A DNA stretch of 64,000 bases, from the NCBI GenBank assembly GCA_015709615.1, contig CP054179.1, forward strand, positions 2,604,001-2,668,000, written 5' to 3'. The notes beneath the pieces are model-generated. The model was not told the origin of the DNA. It saw only the letters and a program-made list of their open reading frames with translations, and made no database searches. This document shows positions 9,609-17,079 of this stretch, piece by piece. A program made the translations under genes and the position numbers. The number at the start of each line of letters is the position of its first letter. Position 1 is the stretch's first letter. The stretch comes from Gammaproteobacteria bacterium. GTDB taxonomy: Bacteria; Pseudomonadota; Gammaproteobacteria; Burkholderiales; Nitrosomonadaceae.

Positions 9609-9637
9609 ACAGGCAAGGCACTTACTAAAACTAAAGT

Positions 9638-9880
9638 TTAAGCATATATTTTTTTCATCGGAAGGCGCGTTCTGCTTTTCGATACGCTTCCAATTAAGAG
9701 ATAGCTTAGAAAAAATACAGCCCCCAACATGAGATCTATTTCTAACCAGCTTACTTCAGATTGCATTACTGAAAATGAACGCAAATCGCCAAATGCAACA
9801 AGTCCAACTAATGGTAAAACACCGAATAGAACGAAAGTGGTTTTTACAGCTGTGCTGATAAAACTTTGACTTGTTTTCAT
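9638..9880 (-). CDS. Small two-helix membrane protein, unknown
   Basis: 80-residue protein not assigned to a family. Two hydrophobic segments (about residues 12-32 and 44-65) are joined by a short acidic loop, and the C-terminus is basic (KSRTRLPMKK). The frame is supported by an AGGAGA Shine-Dalgarno seven bases before the ATG and by a perfect terminator just downstream, so I regard it as a real gene rather than a chance frame. Function unknown. Confidence 0.6.
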   Translation of the reverse strand: MKTSQSFISTAVKTTFVLFGVLPLVGLVAFGDLRSFSVMQSEVSWLEIDLMLGAVFFLSYLLIGSVSKSRTRLPMKKIYA

Positions 9881-10097
9881 TTTTATCTCCTACATGAAAG
9901 TTTATTGAAGTTATCGAAAGTTTACGAACAATAAGATTCGGTAATTCACAAAAAGTTCACATAATATTGATGAAAAATTCACATTATGCAAGTTTGCATT
10001 TATAAAATAAGGCATTGCTAAAATAATTCAGTCTCATCCGGTATTTTTTTGTTCCGTTTTGTCAATCAGCATTTGGTTGAAAGTTGGTAATTGATGC

Positions 10098-10175
10098 ATT
10101 AATTTTGAACGGCGTGATGTAGTCAGGATCGTTACGATTGAGAACATCAAACCGCGTGGAGATGCTTACAAATGA
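10098..10175 (+). pseudogene. C-terminal remnant, probably of a type II toxin gene
   Basis: A 25-codon open frame reads INFERRDVVRIVTIENIKP and ends in a TGA that overlaps the ATG of the following HTH-antitoxin remnant (ATGA). That overlap is typical of toxin-antitoxin pairs. No upstream continuation is visible. The identification rests on the overlap and context, not on a conserved motif. Confidence 0.3.
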
Positions 10176-10528
10176 CACTGCAAAAAATCAAATCCATATA
10201 CGGGTAAAGACGAATATGTCTTGCTGTCAATGACGGTTTATCGCGCCTTGAAAAGTTAGATCGAAAAAGAATTGACTGCTTGCGAAGCGAATCAGGATGA
10301 TGAACAAGTCTATGAACCGTTGGTTCTCGAAGGTTTTGTCAATAATCCCGTGGCGTTGGTGCGAATCAAGGCCGGTATTACGCGAGAACAACTGGTTCAA
10401 CGTTAAGTGTTAGTCAAGTCTATGTTAGCTAAATCGAGCGCCGCAACCATGTGACCAACAAAATGCTAGAGCGAGTGCGCGCAGCCATCCATGAAGCTGT
10501 AAAAATTTACAAACTATCCGATTGGTAA
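10172..10528 (+). pseudogene. Decayed XRE/HTH antitoxin-like gene
   Basis: Reading across frames gives a recognisable XRE-type antitoxin. The N-terminal MTLQKIKSIYG is followed after a frame change by GKDEYVLLSMTVYRALKS and a stop. The frame then continues through PLVLEGFVNNPVALVRIKAG and ITREQLVQR, and after another shift into SVSQVYVS, a stop, and IERRNHVTNKMLERVRAAI. At least two frameshifts and two stops interrupt it, so it is not functional. The helix-turn-helix lies around ITREQL...VSQVYVS. Together with the preceding fragment it is a dead toxin-antitoxin pair. Confidence 0.6.
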
Positions 10529-10549
10529 CAGCAACACATAACGTTAAAG

Positions 10550-10842
10550 AAGCTGCCGCTGATCGATATGGAACTGGAAGACTGGGAAGGCAGCCGGGAT
10601 TTGGATGCTGAATTACTAATCTGTTCGCAAAATAAAAGCTGAGAAGGGGTGCATTGTCATGCCGCCTTTAATATCATCACGAAAAAATGGGACTTCCAGG
10701 GGTAGAATTTGCCAAACTGTTTGATATATCAGTCCGCACTTTGCACGATTGGAAACAACGCCGACGTAATCCCAACGGCACAGCGAAAACACTGATCGTT
10801 ATTCTGGTGCGTCATCCAGATATATTGAAAAAAATCCTTTAG
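10550..10842 (+). pseudogene. Decayed HTH antitoxin/regulator gene (HigA/NadS-like)
   Basis: An N-terminal block, DMELEDWEGSRDLDAELL, resembles the start of small HTH antitoxins. It is followed by a stop and out-of-frame sequence, then by a second block starting MGLPGVEFAKLFDISVRTL and ending HDWKQRRRNPNGTAKTL plus ILVRHPDILKKIL. The second block is a typical helix-turn-helix of HigA/NadS-like regulators. The linker between the blocks is shifted and contains stops. It is separated by only 22 bp from the previous pseudogene. Confidence 0.55.
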
Positions 10843-10911
10843 TTTTTCTGTCGGCGTGATATCTACATGAACCAGGAATCTTTGGGTTATTCTATGTAGG
10901 ATATTGATTAT

Positions 10912-10957
10912 TGGTGCTGTTGAGAGGAGTCGAACCTCCGACCTACTGATTACGAAA
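10912..10957 (-). other. 3' fragment of a tRNA gene, probably tRNA-Thr(CGT): att-site remnant
   Basis: On the minus strand the sequence runs from an anticodon-loop-like TTCGTAA through the variable loop, a T-arm with GGTTCGACTCC, and an acceptor strand ending in CACCA (CCA is encoded). The 5' half of the tRNA is absent. Intact tRNA 3' ends copied without the 5' half are the usual product of integrase-mediated insertion. The isoacceptor call comes from the CGT triplet and is tentative. Confidence 0.55.
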
Positions 10958-11335
10958 CCTAGCTATAAATTTTGTGTCTATATAAATCAATAACTTGCAA
11001 TGCTTGCCAAGCATAAAATCAGTGTCACACAGCTACATATGATGGTATTTCAGGTGCAGTTTGGCACAAATCTGACACAATCAATTTCGCGATCTGTAAC
11101 ATTTAAAATTGTATCAAAATTTACTGCAAGAGTTGGCTTGCTATTATTGATACAATGCAACCATTTGATCGAATATACAGTTCCGATCCAATTGCCAAGA
11201 TTCGTTGTCGAAGATGGAACTTAAGAAGGTTAAATAAAATACAATGAAAGATAAAAGGATAAGCTGGAGTGATGATTTCCAGGAAAAATAGATGGCATAT
11301 TTCGTGTTGATAATTTTACCTGATGATACTTTGTC
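10958..11335. other. Gene-poor stretch next to the tRNA fragment
   Basis: About 380 bp, AT-rich. An open frame of 74 codons at 11000-11224 has no Shine-Dalgarno and no recognisable domain, and I do not call it. I see no integrase, which might have been expected beside the tRNA remnant. Confidence 0.45.
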
Positions 11336-11656
11336 ATGAGTGTGACTTTACAACGGGTTATAGCATTAGTCGGTAGCGGGGATGTCCGTATATCCGAACA
11401 TGGTTATGATGAGTTGTCACACGACAATATCTTTGCAAGAGATATTCTCTCTGGTATTGGTGAGGCAATAGTCGTGGAAGATTATCCAGACTATCCGAAA
11501 GGCCCATGTGTGCTGGTGTTACAAAAAGATGAAAAGAACAAGCCAATCCATGTAGTGTGGGGTATTCCAAGAAATGCGGACATGCCAGCTGTTGTCGTTA
11601 CGGCTTATCGCCCTGACTGTGATAAGTGGAGTAATGATTTTTTGAGGAGATTATGA
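11336..11656 (+). CDS. DUF4258-domain protein, putative toxin
   Basis: 106-residue protein of the DUF4258 family, small RelE-fold-like proteins usually found beside a short partner gene. Visible family features are the N-terminal ISEHGYDELSHDNI block, where a His is conserved, and the segment VLVLQKDEKNKPIHVVWGIP. The C-terminus has TAYRPDCDKWSNDF, the usual TAY.PD..KW ending. The last four bases overlap the next start (ATGA), so the two genes are translationally coupled. A toxin-like role is inferred from the fold relation and pairing and is not demonstrated by sequence. Confidence 0.8.
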   Translation: MSVTLQRVIALVGSGDVRISEHGYDELSHDNIFARDILSGIGEAIVVEDYPDYPKGPCVLVLQKDEKNKPIHVVWGIPRNADMPAVVVTAYRPDCDKWSNDFLRRL

Positions 11657-11871
11657 TGAATAATAAACATCTAACGAAATTGGTACGAGAAGGCCAATAC
11701 ATTGCGGAAGTTGAGATCGAATTGATAGACGCAGGAGAAGGCTGGTCGCCTTATTTGTCGATTGAAGACGCATATAAATTAGATGATGTTCGTGCTGCCT
11801 TGCAACGCGGAGATATTCGTACCGCAGGAAAATTTGGTAGAGTTTATACGTTGACGCCTTTAGCAGTATAA
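11653..11871 (+). CDS. Small partner of the DUF4258 protein, putative antitoxin
   Basis: 72-residue protein starting at ATG ATG, preceded by GAGGAG. It overlaps the upstream stop by four bases. The acidic C-terminal half reads SIEDAYKLDDVRAALQRGDI, a composition common among short antitoxin-like partners. No DNA-binding motif is evident at the N-terminus. It is unlike the zinc-finger antitoxins that often accompany this toxin-like family, so the functional assignment is inference from gene order alone. Confidence 0.6.
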   Translation: MMNNKHLTKLVREGQYIAEVEIELIDAGEGWSPYLSIEDAYKLDDVRAALQRGDIRTAGKFGRVYTLTPLAV

Positions 11872-11937
11872 ATTTTGGGTATTGGTATCAGTTAGAAACT
11901 GACTAATAATCTATATGCTTACGTAGCAGGGGTACCT

Positions 11938-12200
11938 ATGTGCAGTGGTAGTGAAACCAGGATCAAAAGATTTATTTTCCGCAACCAGATGTATGTTTGT
12001 CCGTGCAGCTACGAGATGGTCATATTACCTGGATGACGTGGGGTAGGCACAAGGATGAAGTCACTGGTAAATTTCCGAATAGCAGCTGGGCACGACTGAG
12101 CTCCATCAAAAGCGGCAAATGGAAACCCTGGCACTCAAGACCGGTTTTAATTATCGCTGATCAGTTCATGGAAGAAGACCATAACAATCAATCTCATTGA
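11938..12200 (+). pseudogene. Frameshifted, truncated SRAP/YedK-like gene
   Basis: An ATG-TGC start, giving the Met-Cys that leaves a catalytic N-terminal cysteine in SRAP (HMCES/YedK) proteins, follows an AGGGG Shine-Dalgarno. After about ten codons the similarity moves to another frame: KIYFPQPDVCLSVQLRDGHI, then WMTWGRHKDEVTGKFPNSSW, then ARLSSIKSGKWKPW, ending FMEEDHNNQSH and stop. The last stop may have arisen from a Trp codon. SRAP proteins cap abasic sites in single-stranded DNA. This copy is shifted and shortened, so inactive. Family call moderate. Confidence 0.45.
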
Positions 12201-12429
12201 GTGCCATTGGACTAAATTTCGAAGAAATCTATCAGTTTTTTCATCCGAGAAATCATATTCTCCAAGTATGCCTTTATCCTTTCTGTACCTCGTCAGGGCA
12301 GGGTTGTTCATTTATAGCATAGATCACTTGGTAAGCTTTACAAGCCGTCCTCTATCTTTTTGGAGGATCAATCATAATCTGTGTATTACCAAAAGCAGTA
12401 CATGTGGGTACCGAGTTTTTTTAACTTGA

Positions 12430-12766
12430 TTAACAAACCTGGGCTCTGTGCATGCAGGCGATGTATTGACTTTCAGGTTAAACGTAGTCACCACCGGGGA
12501 AGTCTTGTATTCAGATAAGGTGTTGAACACCGACGGAATCAATCATGTGTATTCAGCGGTATTTTCCGGCGATGCGGCTCATGGTATTCCAGCCGGAACT
12601 TATGTCGGGTTTGAGGATTTACGCGGCGGGGGATTTTGATTACGACGATGAGACGTTTGTATTTACACACGTTGCCGTCATTCCGGAGCCGGAAGCGTAT
12701 GCCATGCTGTTAATCGGGTTAAGCGTTATTGGAAGTGTGATAAGACGGAGGAATTCACTTACTTAA
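12430..12766 (+). pseudogene. PEP-CTERM protein fragment with a single-base frameshift
   Basis: Frame one reads LTNLGSVHAGDVLTFRLNVV and continues to EDLRGGGF plus stop. Frame two continues DFDYDDETFVFTHVAVIPEP and ends in a hydrophobic helix and IRRRNSLT. The second part is a textbook PEP-CTERM sorting signal: PEP motif, membrane helix, basic tail. The change occurs in a run of five G near 12630; removing one G joins the frames. The N-terminus, including any signal peptide, is missing. So this is a 5'-truncated and frameshifted exosortase substrate gene. Confidence 0.7.
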
Positions 12767-12826
12767 AGTTTGATGTGCATATGCCGCTATTATTTTTGCA
12801 ACATCATCCTGTTTCAAAAGCAAACG

Positions 12827-12872
12827 ACCCCGTGGAACGTTTTCTGTTACGTTCTATGGGGTGTCTTTGTTT
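12827..12872 (+). terminator. Rho-independent terminator-like hairpin
   Basis: ACCCCGTGGAACG (12827-12839) pairs with CGTTCTATGGGGT (12850-12862), the two differences being G-U pairs in RNA. It is followed by GTCTTTGTTT. It lies 60 bp past the broken PEP-CTERM gene. Confidence 0.7.
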
Positions 12873-12891
12873 AGAAAGCTCTCACTCAAGG

Positions 12892-12914
12892 AAAACGGGG
12901 GTATGATCCCCCGT
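12892..12914 (-). terminator. Terminator of the PEP-CTERM phytase-like gene
   Basis: ACGGGGG/CCCCCGT stem with a 6-nt loop (12895-12914); on the minus strand the stem is followed by TTTTCC. It lies 27 bp downstream of the phytase-like gene's stop codon. Confidence 0.65.
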
Positions 12915-12940
12915 GTTTGATTACGAAATTACAGTACGTC

Positions 12941-14359
12941 TTATTTTCTGCGGCGTGCCACGAACCCAAACAATCCCAAACCAACCAGAAGCATGGCATA
13001 AGTCTCTGGTTCTGGAATTGCTGCTACTGCTTGAGGAAGAAAAACAGTACCTCCAAGATCTGTATCCTTGAAACCAATCACAAAAAACTTATTATCCCCT
13101 GCAACGGCTGAAAAATCATTGTCATTGGTTAATATAAGTGTGTGATAAGTTTCTGTACCAACGACTACATCATCACCAAAAGCCGCACCCTCCAGCTTGG
13201 CGGGGATATTTGCATCGGTAATTCCGTTCGCGTTTAGCAATGCTCTGATGTCAAGGAATAAGCTCTTATCCGGATGACCTTGATTGGCCAACAGATTAGC
13301 TTCGCCACTGATTCCAGTTACATCGGTAGCACCATTTAGATCAACCTTCCATAATTGTTTGATCGTTGCTTTTGAGTCGTCGCCCAAACCCTTGCCATCT
13401 CGTTCGAGAACTAAGAATTCATGATTATTAATAGCAAGTATCTCGCTGCTATTGTAATTTTTAGTTCCGATCTGGTTGTCGTATGCGAATTCGTGCGTTT
13501 CACCGGTAATAATATTTATCGAAACGATGCGGTTGGCTCGTCCGCCGTCACCGCCATCCTGCAATAATGGGCTTTGCATAAAACCGAATAGAGTTGTGCC
13601 ATCCGGAGAAATAGCCAGCCCTTCCATACCTTTATTGGCAACTCGGCCAGTGGCGTTGCCACTGATCTCTGAAGCACCACTTGAATTTAGGTTAGCTACG
13701 GCTAAATGGCCCGGCAAAGCGAAGGAATTGATACGCTCGCCAGTTTGACGGTCAAATTGGTAAACATAAGGGCCGTATTCATCTGAGATAAACACACTTT
13801 TGCCGTCGTTTGAAACACGAATTCCTTCCGGATCGAAGCGTCCGTTATTGGAATTGAGTGAGTTGCCAGCTCCAAAATTATCCGAACGTCCACTGAAATA
13901 ATTTATTGTTGCTGTATTTGAAGAAGGTGCAGCGCCAGCTGCATAAGTCAGAGGCGTGGTGCTTGCAAGTAAAGTGGTGCTGTTTAAAGTAGTTGTAACT
14001 GTGAGAGGTAGAGTGGTGCCTGCCGAATAGCTTAAGCTAATTGTATGAAAACGGGAAATATAGGATGTCGTGTTATCCACGGCACTCCCTCCGGCATAGG
14101 CTAGAGCATTCGGCCCTCTATCCGGCAGTGCCAGGAAAGTATTGTTGCCGGCATAAGCAAAACCAGAACCCATTCCACCTAGAAGATTAGCGGAAACTCC
14201 ACTTTCAAGTATGCCTGTCAAACCTGATAAATCACTTTCGGTACCTAAAAGGCTGCCAATACCAAGTAATACCGGTGCTGCATTTGCAGTTGGTGCTGCC
14301 AATGAGATTGCCAAAAACATTGGCAGAATTATTTTTGATTTTTGTTTGTAAATTGTCAT
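12941..14359 (-). CDS. Exported phytase-like esterase domain protein with PEP-CTERM anchor
   Basis: 472-residue secreted protein. A signal peptide ends near ANAAPVLLG, and most of the chain (about 40-430) matches the phytase-like/esterase-like propeller domain (DUF/PF13449 type) with motifs such as LPDRGPNALA, RFDPEGIRV..DGKSVFISDEYGPYV and KGMEGLAISPDGTTLFG. The C-terminus has a PEP-CTERM signal: IPEPETYAML, a hydrophobic helix and RRRK. Exosortase would therefore process it and deliver it to the surface or matrix. AGGAAA lies upstream of the ATG. Substrate unknown; many members are annotated as esterase-like without direct proof. Confidence 0.85.
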   Translation of the reverse strand: MTIYKQKSKIILPMFLAISLAAPTANAAPVLLGIGSLLGTESDLSGLTGILESGVSANLLGGMGSGFAYAGNNTFLALPDRGPNALAYAGGSAVDNTTSYISRFHTISLSYSAGTTLPLTVTTTLNSTTLLASTTPLTYAAGAAPSSNTATINYFSGRSDNFGAGNSLNSNNGRFDPEGIRVSNDGKSVFISDEYGPYVYQFDRQTGERINSFALPGHLAVANLNSSGASEISGNATGRVANKGMEGLAISPDGTTLFGFMQSPLLQDGGDGGRANRIVSINIITGETHEFAYDNQIGTKNYNSSEILAINNHEFLVLERDGKGLGDDSKATIKQLWKVDLNGATDVTGISGEANLLANQGHPDKSLFLDIRALLNANGITDANIPAKLEGAAFGDDVVVGTETYHTLILTNDNDFSAVAGDNKFFVIGFKDTDLGGTVFLPQAVAAIPEPETYAMLLVGLGLFGFVARRRK

Positions 14360-14690
14360 GTTAATTTCCTACGAGGTTTGATGAGATTCAGTCATTCGAT
14401 GATTAATATTAATACAGGAATGCCGTGTAATTTTTACGCAGCGGAATGACAGCAGCATGACAGAAGTATTAAATGGAAGAGTTATGAGTGGTATATAGGT
14501 GAGAAATTATGAAAATATTCAATTTTCACAGCAAAATGAACTGATTCTCCCCATAAATTGCTCAAAACACAGTGCTTTATTGCACCAAGCAGATTATTGT
14601 TCTATATTGAAAAACTTGCAGATAAGTAACCGCTTACTTCTAGTTCAATAATTATTCTGCACTCTTAGATTATTTTCATAGGAGGATTTT
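14360..14690. other. Divergent intergenic region
   Basis: About 330 bp between the phytase-like gene (minus) and the small exported protein (plus). It contains a short dyad AAGTAA/TTACTT (14624-14639) 50-65 bp before the plus-strand start, which could be regulatory. No gene is visible. Confidence 0.4.
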
Positions 14691-15098
14691 ATGTATATGT
14701 TATCCCCCAAGAACTTCACTGCTTTTCTCATTTTCTGTCTATTGCTTTTTTCGTCACAAGGATATGCACAAACATCCGGATCACTATTAGCACCGCAATC
14801 CGTGGAAACTACGATGCAAAGCATGCTATCAGCGATACAAACTAATTCATACCCTGACTTTATCGCAGCCGGTGATCAAGCATTCCAAGAGGGAATGACC
14901 AAAGAAATGCTCAGTAGCATCAGTCAATCGCTTACTTCTCGCCTTAAGCAAGGCTATACCGTTACATTTTTAACAAAACTAAATCAGCAGGGATTTGAGG
15001 TTTATGTCTGGAAGCTTGAATTTAATGATCGGCATGATGACATTCTTCAATTTATGGCCTTGAGAAATGGGAAAGTGGGTGGTTTTTGGTTGCGCTAG
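14691..15098 (+). CDS. Small exported protein, unknown
   Basis: 135 residues. The start has a strong AGGAGG Shine-Dalgarno. A hydrophobic signal segment (residues about 8-24) ends at a GYAQ|TSG-type site, so it is exported. The mature part is mixed helical/strand with an ETTMQSMLSAIQ..YPDFIAAGD block and a final half rich in aromatic strands (FEVYVWKLEF). This layout is reminiscent of small SnoaL/NTF2-like or DUF3887-like folds, but I cannot confirm a family. It is followed after 19 bp by a glycine-rich exported protein, probably in the same transcript. Confidence 0.65.
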   Translation: MYMLSPKNFTAFLIFCLLLFSSQGYAQTSGSLLAPQSVETTMQSMLSAIQTNSYPDFIAAGDQAFQEGMTKEMLSSISQSLTSRLKQGYTVTFLTKLNQQGFEVYVWKLEFNDRHDDILQFMALRNGKVGGFWLR

Positions 15099-15117
15099 TG
15101 TTCATATTCGTCTGGTC

Positions 15118-15780
15118 ATGAAAAAGATTGGTGTGATGTGTTTTGTTATTGCATTAGGACTAATCCCTAGTGCTTCAATATGGGCTCGTAATGATGGTGG
15201 CGGCCATGCAGGTGGAGGTTTCGGCTCAGGGCGCGCAGGTGGAGAGCATTTTGGTGGTAGTTTTGGTTCAGGACGTATGGGTGGAGAACACTTCGGTGCC
15301 GGTACCGGCAGAGGGCAATTTGGTGGGTGGCATCCAAGCAGCGGCATTACCGGACATCCGATTGGAGGTCATTATGGTGGTGGCGACCACTTCGGTGGTG
15401 GTATCGGCTATTATCGTGGCGGTGGCGTAGGTCATTATCACGGTGGTGCCATTGGGCGCTTTCGAGGTCCAAACATTATTTTTCTAGGCTATGGTTATGG
15501 TTTGGGTTATGGCTTTGGAGGTTACGGACTAGGGTTATCACTTGGCTATGGATCAGGCTATGGTTATGGGGCGCCTTATTATGCATATCCACCCCCGCCT
15601 ACAATTGCAGTACCTGCAGTACCACCAGCATACACTGAGCAACAGCCTGCAATGCCGTCTTCGACTCAATTACAATCCAATTATTGGTACTATTGTCGAG
15701 ACCCTGAAGGATATTATCCCTACATTGAATACTGCCCCGGAGGCTGGTTACAAGTGCCCCCTCAACCTTCTACTCAATAG
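15118..15780 (+). CDS. Exported glycine-rich protein with conserved YYPY/CPGGW C-terminus
   Basis: 220 residues. An in-frame upstream ATG exists at 15067, but only the ATG at 15118 places the signal peptide (MKKIGVMCFVIALGLIPSAS then IWA) at the N-terminus. The middle is low-complexity Gly/His/Tyr sequence with imperfect repeats of the type GGEHFGGSFGSGR and later GYGLGYGFGGYG. The C-terminus, NYWYYCRDPEGYYPYI..CPGGWLQVPP, is a conserved two-cysteine ending seen on many exported proteins of beta- and gammaproteobacteria. Likely periplasmic or surface; role unknown. It follows the small exported protein by 19 bp. Confidence 0.7.
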   Translation: MKKIGVMCFVIALGLIPSASIWARNDGGGHAGGGFGSGRAGGEHFGGSFGSGRMGGEHFGAGTGRGQFGGWHPSSGITGHPIGGHYGGGDHFGGGIGYYRGGGVGHYHGGAIGRFRGPNIIFLGYGYGLGYGFGGYGLGLSLGYGSGYGYGAPYYAYPPPPTIAVPAVPPAYTEQQPAMPSSTQLQSNYWYYCRDPEGYYPYIEYCPGGWLQVPPQPSTQ

Positions 15781-15846
15781 ATTAAAGATTATTGGGTAAT
15801 AATAAGTAAGGTAATCATTTAAATGTTAGAGTTAATCAATTAAATC

Positions 15847-16072
15847 CTAAAGAGCGAATATAACCATATTTGCCGTAATTTCATTAAAATTTATTCCGAT
15901 AAGCTCAATGGATGCATTTGGACCAAACTCTATATCAACACCCGTAGGTTTCTGATTAATATTCGTTATATCACTTATTAAGTCGTTTAGATTGCTAACT
16001 CCGATTTTTTCTGCATCGAAGAAGAATCGATCCTCACCACGTGTAAAATCACTTACCTGAAAATGACCTAGC
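15847..16072 (-). pseudogene. C-terminal part of the serralysin-like RTX metalloprotease, severed by IS481
   Basis: On the minus strand this encodes HFQVSDFTRGEDRFFFDAEK followed by IGVSNLNDLISDITN and a final VDIEFGPNASIELIGIN. That is the typical beta-roll C-terminal cap and secretion signal region of RTX proteins exported by type I systems. It has lost its own start. Joining it to the fragment at 17075 across one copy of the 6-bp duplication restores a single reading frame. A short frame running into the IS is an artefact of the insertion. Confidence 0.85.
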
Positions 16073-17074
16073 TGTTTAGTCCCACGGTATGCTGGTGTAA
16101 TATATGAACAGCTACGAAAGGAGGAGTTATGGGACAAATACTGCATGGAAGCGCCCGTACGACGGAGGCAGTGCGTCGAGCGATACAACATAGTCAAGAG
16201 AGCCTGAATGTTCTAGCGAAGCAGTACGGTATCAATCCGAAAACCGTATCCAAGTGGCGCAAGCGTGACTTTGTCCATGATGCGCCGATGGGGCCTTCGG
16301 TCCCTGCCTCCACGGTTTTGAAGCCAGAGGAAGAAGCGATGTGTGTGGCTTTCCGGCGGCATACGCTTCTGCCGCTGGATGATTGTCTTTATGCGCTGCA
16401 GCCCACAATCCCGCATTTGTCACGCTCGACCTTGCATCGCTGTTATCAACGTCACGGCATCAGCCGATTGCCGGATGTCGAAGGTGATAAGCCTGCAAAG
16501 AAGAAATTTAAAAACTATCCGATTGGCTATTTTCATATTGATGTCGCGGAAGTTCAAACGGAAGAAGGAAAGCTTTATTTGTTCGTCGCTATTGACCGTA
16601 CATCAAAGTACGCTTACACCGAACTGCATGAGCGTTCCACAAAGATGATCGCGGCGGATTTTTTACGTAACTTGCTTAAAGCCGTCCCTTACAGAATCCA
16701 TACCGTCCTGACCGACAACGGTATCCAGTTCGCCAATCGCGCCCGTGATAAATACGCCTTCATGCATATCTTCGATCGCGTCTGTAGTGAATATGGCATC
16801 GAACACAGACTCACAAAACCAAAACATCCCTGGACGAACGGACAGGTCGAGCGCATGAATAGAACAATCAAAGAAGCAACTGTGAAACGCTATTACTATG
16901 ATTCACATGATCAGTTGAAGGCTCACCTACATACTTTTGTGATGGCATATAACTTCGCCAGGCGACTGAAAACCCTTAAGGGTCTCACCCCTTATGAATA
17001 CATTTGCAAAATATGGACAAAAGAGCCACAACAATTTAATGTCAACCCATTCCACCATACCGTGGGACTAAACA
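16073..17074 (+). mobile_element. IS481-family insertion sequence, complete, 1,002 bp
   Basis: The element is bounded by inverted repeats beginning TGTTTAGTCCCACGGTATG at 16073 and its reverse complement ending at 17074. It is flanked by a 6-bp target duplication CCTAGC (16067-16072 and 17075-17080). It carries one transposase gene. Intact repeats, duplication and transposase indicate a recent insertion. It sits inside an RTX metalloprotease gene read on the opposite strand. Confidence 0.93.
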
Positions 17075-17079
17075 CCTAG
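16129..17079 (+). CDS. IS481-family transposase
   Basis: 316-residue DDE transposase. An N-terminal helix-turn-helix (about residues 10-45, QESLNVLAKQYGINPKTVSKW) is followed by an rve-type integrase core. The core contains HIDVAE (first Asp), VLTDNGIQF (second Asp) and HPWTNGQVERMNRT (Glu). AGGAGG precedes the ATG. The TAG stop lies past the element's right end, inside the target duplication: the host sequence supplies the stop codon. Probably active. Confidence 0.92.
   Translation: MGQILHGSARTTEAVRRAIQHSQESLNVLAKQYGINPKTVSKWRKRDFVHDAPMGPSVPASTVLKPEEEAMCVAFRRHTLLPLDDCLYALQPTIPHLSRSTLHRCYQRHGISRLPDVEGDKPAKKKFKNYPIGYFHIDVAEVQTEEGKLYLFVAIDRTSKYAYTELHERSTKMIAADFLRNLLKAVPYRIHTVLTDNGIQFANRARDKYAFMHIFDRVCSEYGIEHRLTKPKHPWTNGQVERMNRTIKEATVKRYYYDSHDQLKAHLHTFVMAYNFARRLKTLKGLTPYEYICKIWTKEPQQFNVNPFHHTVGLNT

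Noticed and set aside
10912..10957. Functional tRNA gene
   Set aside because: Only the anticodon-loop-to-3' part is present; the 5' half does not exist.
11000..11224. Open frame of 74 codons after the tRNA fragment
   Set aside because: No ribosome binding site or motif; composition looks random.
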